Assembly (NCBI RefSeq): GCF_000702205.1
Contig: NZ_JNKW01000007.1
Span: 62,001-126,000, forward strand
DNA from: Lachnospira multipara LB2003
GTDB lineage: Bacteria > Bacillota > Clostridia > Lachnospirales > Lachnospiraceae
Direction of reading: 5' to 3'
DNA: 64,000 nt
The first letter of the stretch is position 1; each line of letters begins with the position of its first letter. Below, piece after piece: positions 32,160 through 40,284 of this stretch. Position numbers and translations under genes: made by a program. The notes under the pieces are model-generated. The model was not told the DNA's origin, did no database searches, and was given only the letters and a program-made list of their open reading frames with translations.

Positions 32160-32933
32160 ATGCAACAAGAAATATACGTGTATCTTATAATATTTATTTA
32201 CGGAATAATAATTGGTAGTTTTTTAAATGTGTTAATTTATAGATTACCAAAAAAAGAAGACATAGTAATAAAGAGTTCAAGTTGTACAAAATGTGGCCAT
32301 AAATTACAGTGGTACGACTTAGTACCACTGTTTAGCTACATTTGCTTGAGGGGAAGATGCAGATACTGTAATGAAAAAATCAGTGCTCAGTATCCTATAA
32401 TAGAGGGGTTAAATGGAATTATCTATATTATCATCTTTCTAAAATTTGACTTTAGTGTAACTACTAGTTTAATGTGTTTTTTTTCTTCAATATTAATTGC
32501 TATATCAGTTATAGATTATAGAACTTTTGAGATTCCGGATATTCTTAATATAGTGTTAGTAGTCATAGCTATAATAAGTCTATTTTTTACACAGGATATT
32601 CTAGAACGTATTTTAGGATTTGTTCTAGTAAGTGGCTTTATGTATCTACTATTAATATTATTTAGGGCATTAAGGAATATTGATTGTTTTGGTGGAGGAG
32701 ATATAAAACTTATGGCAGCCGCAGGACTTTTCTTAGGAGGAAGAAGGATTGTTCTGGCTTTTTTTATTGGCTGTATACTAGGAAGTGTAATTCATTTAAT
32801 GAGAATGAGATTTAAACATGTGGGCAATGTATTGGCATTTGGGCCATATCTTTGCGCTGGAATATTTATAAGTATGTTATTTGGATGGGACATGCTTAAT
32901 TTTTACATGGGATTATTAAATTTTAGCTTATAA
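32160..32933 (+). CDS. pilD: Prepilin peptidase PilD
   Basis: A 257-aa membrane aspartyl protease and N-methyltransferase of the A24 family. The first cytoplasmic loop carries two CxxC pairs (Cys42/45 and Cys67/70). Catalytic aspartates are Asp119 in VIDYRTFEIPD and Asp181 in GGGDIKLMAA. About seven or eight membrane helices. It processes the pilins encoded around it. The SD is weak (AGGAC); the start lies 14 bp after the prepilin stop. Confidence 0.95.
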   Translation: MQQEIYVYLIIFIYGIIIGSFLNVLIYRLPKKEDIVIKSSSCTKCGHKLQWYDLVPLFSYICLRGRCRYCNEKISAQYPIIEGLNGIIYIIIFLKFDFSVTTSLMCFFSSILIAISVIDYRTFEIPDILNIVLVVIAIISLFFTQDILERILGFVLVSGFMYLLLILFRALRNIDCFGGGDIKLMAAAGLFLGGRRIVLAFFIGCILGSVIHLMRMRFKHVGNVLAFGPYLCAGIFISMLFGWDMLNFYMGLLNFSL

Positions 32934-32944
32934 ATGGAGGAACT

Positions 32945-34516
32945 ATGTCTGGTATTAAATATAAGGGAAAATTAATAAGTGCAGTTCTTAATAATGAGTT
33001 TATTAAGATGATGGAAGTTACTAAAACTAGTAAACAAATTATTGTGCACAGGGCAGTAACTATACCAACTCCAAAGGGATGCGTAAACGATGGAGTTTTA
33101 AACGACTGCGATGAACTTGCATTAAGGATGAAGGAAGCCTTAAAGGAAAAAGGCTTTACAAGCAATAATATTTGTTTTGCAGTTAGTTCTACAAAGATAG
33201 CAACTAAAGAGGTTGTTATACCTAATATTAATCCTAAGAAAATCGCAAAACTTGTGGAAACTAATGCACCAGATTATTTTCCTGTAAATATTAATGACCA
33301 TATAGTTGAATATTCTGTTATTGATAAAATTAATGAGGATGGCAATGATAAGCTAAAAATCATGGTGGCAGCTCTAAATGATGAGACTGCTAAAAGTTAT
33401 TATGAATTAGCAAGCAAATTAGGTATGAATCTTTTATACCTTGATTATACAGGCAACAGTGCCTATCAATTAGTAAGACATCAACTAGATAATAATGTTA
33501 ATTTAGTGGTTGAAATTGAGAATGATGGCTCTGTTGTTAATATTTTTAAAAACAATGTCTTAAAATTACAAAGAATGGTTCCTTATGGAAAGTCTCTTTT
33601 AGTAGATGCTGTAATGAGTGAATATAATTTAGATTACAGAGCAGCTCTTACTAAATTACAAAATGAAGAGGTATTACATACTGAATTTGATGGAGACGAG
33701 GTTACAGAATCCATTAGATATTTAATTGGCAATATTAATAGAATTATGGATTATTACACTTCAAGAAATAAGGGCGATGAAATTGCTAGGGCTTATGTAC
33801 TTGGTAATGCAACTACAATTAAGGGATTTAATGAGTTATTATCTAATGAAATAAGAAAAGAAGTAACTAATATAATTGATCTTAATAATGTGGTTTGTGA
33901 TAAAAAAACAGGCTTTGAAAAAAGAAGACTACATTCTTATTTAAACAATGTGGGCGCTTTAATTGAACCTGTTAACTTTATACCAGAAGAGTTTTCAAGT
34001 AAAGAAACTAATAAGGAAAGCTTTAGAGCATATAAGCTCTTACTTACGGGAGCCATTTTTGTATCTTTGGTATTTATTGTATATCCAATTCTTAGAGGAT
34101 TTTTCCTAGAAAAAACAATAGATGATTTAAATACACAAATAAAGAACAAGAAGGAAATCGTTAATGTTGTAAATGATTATTATGATGCTAAGGATGCTTA
34201 TTTAGATGCTGTATCATTTAAAAGCCTTACAGTTAATAATAATGATAAGCTAGGAGACTTAATAACAAGTCTTGAGGAAAAAATTCCTGTAGATGTTAAT
34301 ATCGAGAGCATGTCTAATTTAAATGGTAATGTTTCTATTTCAGGAAAGGCAAGTTCTAAGGAATCCGTGGCTAAATTAATAAAGCAACTAAATAGTATTA
34401 AGGGCGTTAGTAATGTAGTAGTTCCTAGTATTCAAGAAAGCAAGGACAGTACAGATACAACATATGTGAACTTTAGTTTAACTTTCTCTTTTGCTAATAC
34501 AGAGGATAAGGAATAG
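32945..34516 (+). CDS. PilM-PilN fusion protein
   Basis: A 523-aa protein joining two pilus assembly components. Residues 1-345 form a PilM actin-like domain (for example ISSTK-type AVSSTKIATKEVVIPNI and YVLGNATTIKGFNELL). Residues 342-349, PVNFIPEE, match the INLLP-type peptide with which PilN binds PilM. A membrane helix (364-384), a coiled coil and a PilN-like periplasmic-type domain (about 430-523) follow. In most bacteria these are separate genes. The fusion tethers the cytoplasmic ring to the membrane alignment complex in a fixed 1:1 ratio. SD GGAGGAAC. Confidence 0.85.
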   Translation: MSGIKYKGKLISAVLNNEFIKMMEVTKTSKQIIVHRAVTIPTPKGCVNDGVLNDCDELALRMKEALKEKGFTSNNICFAVSSTKIATKEVVIPNINPKKIAKLVETNAPDYFPVNINDHIVEYSVIDKINEDGNDKLKIMVAALNDETAKSYYELASKLGMNLLYLDYTGNSAYQLVRHQLDNNVNLVVEIENDGSVVNIFKNNVLKLQRMVPYGKSLLVDAVMSEYNLDYRAALTKLQNEEVLHTEFDGDEVTESIRYLIGNINRIMDYYTSRNKGDEIARAYVLGNATTIKGFNELLSNEIRKEVTNIIDLNNVVCDKKTGFEKRRLHSYLNNVGALIEPVNFIPEEFSSKETNKESFRAYKLLLTGAIFVSLVFIVYPILRGFFLEKTIDDLNTQIKNKKEIVNVVNDYYDAKDAYLDAVSFKSLTVNNNDKLGDLITSLEEKIPVDVNIESMSNLNGNVSISGKASSKESVAKLIKQLNSIKGVSNVVVPSIQESKDSTDTTYVNFSLTFSFANTEDKE

Positions 34517-34534
34517 GGAAGGGAGATATTTGCT

Positions 34535-35269
34535 ATGAAATCTATTTTTAAGAAATTAAATATTGAAACTTCAATATCATCAAGGGATAAAAAACTATTA
34601 TATGTGGCGTGTGCTGTGTTAATGGTATTTTTGTCATATTATTTTGCTTTTAATAAGATGGAAGCAAAAAACATAAAAAGTGAAACTAAGATTTCTACTC
34701 TTGAAAGACAGGTAAGAGATTTAGATGAAAAAAACAGACATAAGAAAACATATATTGATGATACCAAGGGTTATAATGAAGAAACAGAAAAAATAATAAG
34801 TAATTATGCCAATGGCAGCAGTATAGTAAGTGAATTAAGCTTTTTATCTAATGCAGAGGGAACTAATGGCATATGGATTAGATCAGCAAGCTTTCAAACT
34901 CCTGTTGTAAATTATACATTTGGAGGAATAGCGCCTTCTAATCCTTCAGGCTATACAAGTTATACAACAGATATGAGAGGCTTTAAACTTAGTCAAACCA
35001 TAAGCTATGAAGGAGATTATAATCAGTGGAAGGCATTAATTAATTATATAAATTCATATTTTAGCAAAAATACAATCGAATCTATTTCTGCATCCTTTGA
35101 TGAATCAAGCAACACAGTAAGCGGAACAATGGTTCTTAATATGTACTATATAACTAGTGAAGATAGAAAGTTTGTGGAACCAGACTTTAATATTGCAACA
35201 GGTAAGGCTAATATTTTTTCTAGCAATGAAACTAATAATTCAGTAGTTGAGGTAAGGGTAAGTGAATAG
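34535..35269 (+). CDS. PilO-like alignment protein
   Basis: A 244-aa protein with one N-terminal membrane helix (about 24-42), a coiled coil (about 45-80) and an extracytoplasmic alpha/beta domain. Sequence identity to named PilO proteins is low. Topology, size and the position after a PilN domain support a PilO role. SD GGGAAGGGAG. Its stop overlaps the next gene's GTG start by 8 bp. Confidence 0.75.
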   Translation: MKSIFKKLNIETSISSRDKKLLYVACAVLMVFLSYYFAFNKMEAKNIKSETKISTLERQVRDLDEKNRHKKTYIDDTKGYNEETEKIISNYANGSSIVSELSFLSNAEGTNGIWIRSASFQTPVVNYTFGGIAPSNPSGYTSYTTDMRGFKLSQTISYEGDYNQWKALINYINSYFSKNTIESISASFDESSNTVSGTMVLNMYYITSEDRKFVEPDFNIATGKANIFSSNETNNSVVEVRVSE

Positions 35270-36521
35270 AGTAAAGAAATTAAGGCTAATAAAAAATAAA
35301 AAGGGCTTCTCACTTGTGGAAGTCCTTATTGCTATGGCAATTTTAGCTCTTGTTTCTTTGCCAATTCTATCAATTTTTACAGGGGCAGCCAAAGGAAATT
35401 CAAAGGCAAAGAGAGTTGAAAATGCTCAGGTTGCAGCAAGTAATATAATTGAAGAAATTAAAAATACTAAATTAGAGGATTTAGAAGGGTCTAATCTTAA
35501 TTACAATTATGAATTAGAAGAAAGCAATGATAATGGGACTTATAAATATATGATTTCTTCTAAAAATAAGGATTTTTTCCTAGGAAACAATAATGAAAAA
35601 TTCTATATAGAAGCAACTCTTGATCCTACTTTTTATACAGATGGAGAAGTTAAGGGAGATGTTAATGCTAGTAATAATGTAAATTCTTACAGTCTTACAT
35701 CTACTTATAGTGTTAGCTCTGATTCTAATATTATTTATAGAGATGACACAATTAATAACGAAGCAAGCACTTATTTTAAGGAAGCTACAGGTGTTTACTT
35801 TAATAAGCAGTGTATAACTAAGGAGACCAATTTTGATGTAAAGATAATAAAGGATACATCTAGTTCTGATTTAGCAGATTATATTGAGACTGTAACAGCC
35901 TCAATTAAGTATAAATATCATGATAATACAGGAAATGTGGGAAGTGTAGATGACTATGAGAGAAGCTTTATTGTAGGTAACCAAGCAGTTAAGGCAAGTG
36001 ATGTTAATGGAGAGTTAGTTATTTCTTGCAATCCAAAGTATAGCAGTTTTGCAAAGCCTATATATTTCTTCTACACAATTTATAATGACTTTGATAGTAA
36101 TGGAATTATTGAAATAGTTGATGGAAAGCCTGTGCAATATGCTAAGGATAAAATAAATATTAGCTATTCCTATGATAAAAACTTTAATCCAAATGTTAAA
36201 TTTGAAGGACTAAACCTTTATCTTGTGGAGCAAAATAAGGGTGAAACTAATGGACAGATAAGAATAAAAAAAGATAATGTAAATATTAATTTTTATGAGG
36301 ATAGACTTAAGTCAAAAAACGCTAATAGTGAGATTTTTGGCCTATCAAAAGACTTTGTGGCAAGTGTATATTCTAATATTTATAACTGGGAATTAAACCT
36401 AAATGAGGGAATTCAAACAGGACAGACTAATTACATCTATAGATTAATTGTTAAAGTTTATTATAGAGAAAAAAATGAGGATAGTTTAGTAACTACAATG
36501 ATAACAACTAAGGTTTGGTAG
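35262..36521 (+). CDS. Minor prepilin-like protein (419 aa)
   Basis: A 419-aa protein with a prepilin leader (MNRVKKLRLIKNKKG) and cleavage site before FSLVEVLIAMAILALVSLPI, Glu +5 present. The large C-terminal domain (about 45-419), rich in Asn, Asp and Tyr, has no family I recognise. Its size exceeds usual minor pilins (150-250 aa), so it may carry an adhesive domain. It starts with GTG inside the end of the pilO-like gene, indicating translational coupling. Confidence 0.85.
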   Translation: MNRVKKLRLIKNKKGFSLVEVLIAMAILALVSLPILSIFTGAAKGNSKAKRVENAQVAASNIIEEIKNTKLEDLEGSNLNYNYELEESNDNGTYKYMISSKNKDFFLGNNNEKFYIEATLDPTFYTDGEVKGDVNASNNVNSYSLTSTYSVSSDSNIIYRDDTINNEASTYFKEATGVYFNKQCITKETNFDVKIIKDTSSSDLADYIETVTASIKYKYHDNTGNVGSVDDYERSFIVGNQAVKASDVNGELVISCNPKYSSFAKPIYFFYTIYNDFDSNGIIEIVDGKPVQYAKDKINISYSYDKNFNPNVKFEGLNLYLVEQNKGETNGQIRIKKDNVNINFYEDRLKSKNANSEIFGLSKDFVASVYSNIYNWELNLNEGIQTGQTNYIYRLIVKVYYREKNEDSLVTTMITTKVW

Positions 36522-36529
36522 GTGGATAT

Positions 36530-39046
36530 ATGAAACTTCTAAGTCTGAATAAAAAACTTAATAAAAAGGGATCCACAATTATTATGGTTCTAATTATGTG
36601 TTCTTTTGTTATGATTCTTGCAAGTGCAATTACTTCTACAGTTATGCTTAATTTGCGCATGAAGATGGCAAAGAGCAATTTAAAGTCCACTTTTTACACA
36701 GCAGAAGAAGCAGTTGATGAAATCTATGTAAGTCTAGGTAAGGTTTCAATGGATAGCTTTAATGCAGCCTATGTTGATGAGTTAACTCATATATCTGCTA
36801 ATAGAAGTATTAATTTAGATGGTTCTATTTCCTATATAACTAATAATTATGCCAATGAAAGACTAAGAAAAAACTATATGACAAGACTTCTTAGCAATTT
36901 AAGTATTATTAGTGATAGTGATAGAGAGGGCTATTTAAATAATATTTATTCAGAGGATAATAGCTTTAGTGAGTTAGAAAGAGAATTAAATGTAGTAGAA
37001 AAGGAAAAGCTTACTAATAGATTAAGAACCTATTTAGAAGAAGATGTGGGAAAATTAGATGTTAAGGAATTAGTTTCTGCAAGTGTTGTAGTTTCTAATG
37101 AAGAAATTGAGGATGAATATCTTAATAGTACAAATATAGAAAATTATTATTTGAAAATTACAGACTTAACAGTGTCTTATCTTAATAAACAAGGCTATAC
37201 TTCAGAAGTAACTATTGATATTAATATAGGCTTTCCACAAGAAACTGTAGCATTAATTGAGAATGAATTAGAGGGAAGAACTAATTTTGCAAATTATGCC
37301 TTTATTGCCAATGAAGGAATATTAGTCTCTGGAAGTGATGATAATAAGGTTAATACAGCAAATAAACTAACAAATCCATCTACTCTTAATTTATATGGAA
37401 GTGTCTATGGAGGTGGAAGTCTAGGTATTAGAGTTAATAATGGGGCTAATTTTAACATTTATGGAAATGGTTCTACTAATGTAATTAGTGGTAAGGATCT
37501 GGTTGTAAATGGTGGGTCAGTAAATGCTAATGGAGGTAGAATTTGGACTAATAATATTTTTACTACCCTTAGTAAGTCAAGCATAAATTTCCAAGCCAAT
37601 TCCCATATTTATGCAAAGGATGACCTTGAATTAAGAGCTAATGATAGTAATGTAAATATAAATGGGGATTATTATGGATATGGTTACGTGGCTACTAATG
37701 GAGGAGGCCATGAAAACAGTAGCTCCTTAATAATTAATAGTAATAATAGCAAAATTAATATAAATTCTAGCGCTAATGTGCTTTTATCAGGTAATGCTTA
37801 TATTACATATAATGAAGGGGCAATTCCTTATGAAACTGGTTTTTCCTATGCAAGCTATGGAGATCAGGAAAGTTATCTTGTGCCATCAGCTTATATAAGT
37901 TCTAGGGTAAACCCTGTGCCTCTTTTAACTGAGGCTATTTATAATACTGCAGGTAATACAGGCAGGGTTTCATATGAGGGAAAAAATGTAGAAATAAGCC
38001 TAGATAATTCATTTTTTGCATATCCATTGTTAGATGAGGAGAAGCCTTTTGTATTGAAGGTATTAAAAAGCAGTGACGGATATGGAAGTGCATATTATTA
38101 TCTTAATTTTAAAAATTCTGCCCTAAAGGCAGTTTATGCCAAATTAATTGAGGATGATGAGGCTTATTTAAATTATAGAGCCAGAAGCACTTATTATAAA
38201 CAGGCCACAACAATGGAGAGAGAAAACTATGATAATCATAGAAATTCCCTACATGATACCCTAAATATTAATTCAGCAAGTACTAAAAGTGATATATTTT
38301 TAAGCCCTTTTGCCAATATGGATTCCATATCTGATAGTACTTATGATCTATATAATAATGGGGTTAATATGAATGGAGACAGTATTAGCCTTGATTACAG
38401 TAACTATCAGGAAAAATATACGAATTATGCAATTAGATATAATATTTTAAGAAAAATTTTGTATCCGGTGGAAAATCCAGATACTCTTTATTTAAAAAAT
38501 GAAGACGTGGGAAATGAAAATGTGCCAGATGTAAGCCTATATTCTGACAATGTTTTCTTAAATTTTGTATCTATGGAGGGCTTTAGACAATACATAGCCA
38601 ATAGAGGGGTTTCTGCCCATAATTATGGAGTTAATCTATACGGGGATTACATGTTGGCAGCTTTTGATAATGAAGGAATTAATGGGAAAGCCGTTGTAAT
38701 TGATTCTAGCCTATCAAAAAGCAATTATAAGGGAATGGAGTTAAAGACAAGTAAGGGCGTTATTGTAGCCACAGGAGATGTGGTAGTGCGCTCTAATTTT
38801 ACAGGAGTGATTTTAAGTAAGGGAAAAATAACTGTAGAGGGTAATGTAAGAGTTACTTCACTTAGTGAATCTGAAATATTAAATATGATTAATTCAGATA
38901 CGGGAGTTACAACAGAGGTTATAGATTATGCATATCCATTTAAGTCAATTTTCTTATATGGCTTTGAAAAACAAAACACAGAAAACAAAGGTAATCCAGA
39001 AATGTCTTATAAGGACATGGTTGAAATTAGTAATTGGAGATATTAA
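36530..39046 (+). CDS. Large PilX-like pilus protein with predicted beta-helix
   Basis: An 838-aa protein. The N-terminus NKKGSTIIMVLIMCSFVMIL resembles PilX-family pilus proteins: a hydrophobic helix after Gly-Ser, but without the Phe+1 and Glu+5 of classical prepilins, followed by the AEEAVDEIY segment typical of PilX. Residues about 250-425 hold repeated short strands rich in Asn and Gly (for example GSVYGGGSLGIRVNNGANFN, NGGSVNANGGRIW) that suggest a right-handed beta-helix or bactofilin-like fold. The rest is unassigned. ATG 36530 follows GGTAGGTGG. The stop TAA overlaps the next ATG (TAATG). Confidence 0.75.
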   Translation: MKLLSLNKKLNKKGSTIIMVLIMCSFVMILASAITSTVMLNLRMKMAKSNLKSTFYTAEEAVDEIYVSLGKVSMDSFNAAYVDELTHISANRSINLDGSISYITNNYANERLRKNYMTRLLSNLSIISDSDREGYLNNIYSEDNSFSELERELNVVEKEKLTNRLRTYLEEDVGKLDVKELVSASVVVSNEEIEDEYLNSTNIENYYLKITDLTVSYLNKQGYTSEVTIDINIGFPQETVALIENELEGRTNFANYAFIANEGILVSGSDDNKVNTANKLTNPSTLNLYGSVYGGGSLGIRVNNGANFNIYGNGSTNVISGKDLVVNGGSVNANGGRIWTNNIFTTLSKSSINFQANSHIYAKDDLELRANDSNVNINGDYYGYGYVATNGGGHENSSSLIINSNNSKININSSANVLLSGNAYITYNEGAIPYETGFSYASYGDQESYLVPSAYISSRVNPVPLLTEAIYNTAGNTGRVSYEGKNVEISLDNSFFAYPLLDEEKPFVLKVLKSSDGYGSAYYYLNFKNSALKAVYAKLIEDDEAYLNYRARSTYYKQATTMERENYDNHRNSLHDTLNINSASTKSDIFLSPFANMDSISDSTYDLYNNGVNMNGDSISLDYSNYQEKYTNYAIRYNILRKILYPVENPDTLYLKNEDVGNENVPDVSLYSDNVFLNFVSMEGFRQYIANRGVSAHNYGVNLYGDYMLAAFDNEGINGKAVVIDSSLSKSNYKGMELKTSKGVIVATGDVVVRSNFTGVILSKGKITVEGNVRVTSLSESEILNMINSDTGVTTEVIDYAYPFKSIFLYGFEKQNTENKGNPEMSYKDMVEISNWRY

Positions 39047-39618
39047 TGAGTAGAGTTAATAGTAAGGGTTTTAGCCTTGTGGAATTATTAGTTGCACTTG
39101 CAATTATAGTTGTGACAGTATCCATGGCAACTATTGGCATAGGAGTATTATCAAGTGCAGATTCTAAGGCAGCAGTTGAAATAATTAGAAGTGAATTAGA
39201 ACTTGAAAGAATAAATAGTCAGGCTATTTCTGAGGATTTTTATGTGAAAATATCTAATGAAGATAAGGGAATAGTAGTTTATAGTTACAGAAATGGTAGT
39301 CTATTATATACTAAAAAACTTGGAACTAGAATAGGAATAAATTTAAGCTTTACAGATGCAGATAATACAACTACTAAGGAATTAGAAAAGGGTGATAGTC
39401 TTTATATTATGTTTTCTAAGGAGTCAGGTAGTGTCAGTGTTTTTAATTTAAATGGTAGTGTAATAAATGAAACACAAAGTTTGGATGGAATAAGCTATAT
39501 TAGAACCAAAATAGATGGGGGAACAAATTATCAGGATAATAATAATATAACCTTTATTATTAAGGGTAGAAAGACTAATAAATTAACGCTTTATACTAAG
39601 ACTGGTTTATTTAAGTAA
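39046..39618 (+). CDS. Minor prepilin (190 aa)
   Basis: A 190-aa prepilin-like protein. Leader MSRVNSKG, cleavage before FSLVELLVALAIIVVTVSMA, Glu +5 present. The C-terminal domain is beta-rich, similar in size to GspH/FimT-type minor pilins that prime pilus assembly. ATG 39046 overlaps the preceding stop, with GGAGATATTA as ribosome site. Confidence 0.88.
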   Translation: MSRVNSKGFSLVELLVALAIIVVTVSMATIGIGVLSSADSKAAVEIIRSELELERINSQAISEDFYVKISNEDKGIVVYSYRNGSLLYTKKLGTRIGINLSFTDADNTTTKELEKGDSLYIMFSKESGSVSVFNLNGSVINETQSLDGISYIRTKIDGGTNYQDNNNITFIIKGRKTNKLTLYTKTGLFK

Positions 39619-39633
39619 ATTTGGAGGATTATT

Positions 39634-40275
39634 ATGAAAGCAGATAATAAAGGCTTTAGTTTAATAGAATTAGTGATAGCCCTGGCTGTTTCTGGAATTG
39701 TCCTTGTGGGTCTTAGTGTGCTTGTTACTCAAAGTGCAAGAAATTACAAAAACGAAAGCATAGATGCAAGGATTCAAACAAGTCTAGATAATTCATTTAG
39801 CATAATTGAGAAAGAAATTCTAAATGCCACAGGAATGCAAATTTATATAGAAAATGGGGAATACAATTTAAGAGTTAATACAACTAGTGAATTGCTGGGC
39901 ATTAGATATGATAAAGACAACAAAAGTTTAATATATATTGACGGAAGTGATGAAAGTTTTATAGCAGATAATGTTTATCTTTGTGAATTTAAACTAAATA
40001 AGGATTGTATAAAACAGACATTAGATGATGATGGCAGAGTTACAATTAACGATTTATCTGAAAAAATCATGGTGGATGTAAAAATTGGGATTGAAATAAA
40101 TGGACAAAAAAGAGAATTAACTAAAAGCTTTACAACTAGAAATAAATCTAGGGATTCCTTATATCTTGGAATGGAAAATAATGATGGTGTTTTAAGCTTT
40201 GTAAAAATAAATAAGAGTGATACAGAAGTTACTAGAATATCTAAGGACATGAGAGATGCATTTATAAAATGGTAG
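39634..40275 (+). CDS. Minor prepilin (213 aa)
   Basis: A 213-aa prepilin-like protein. Leader MKADNKG, cleavage before FSLIELVIALAVSGIVLVGL, Glu +5 present, then NYKNESIDARIQTSLDNSFS, which resembles GspJ/PilW-type minor pilins. SD TTGGAGGAT. It lies in a chain of minor pilins ahead of the large surface protein. Confidence 0.88.
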   Translation: MKADNKGFSLIELVIALAVSGIVLVGLSVLVTQSARNYKNESIDARIQTSLDNSFSIIEKEILNATGMQIYIENGEYNLRVNTTSELLGIRYDKDNKSLIYIDGSDESFIADNVYLCEFKLNKDCIKQTLDDDGRVTINDLSEKIMVDVKIGIEINGQKRELTKSFTTRNKSRDSLYLGMENNDGVLSFVKINKSDTEVTRISKDMRDAFIKW

Positions 40276-40284
40276 GTGTAAGAT

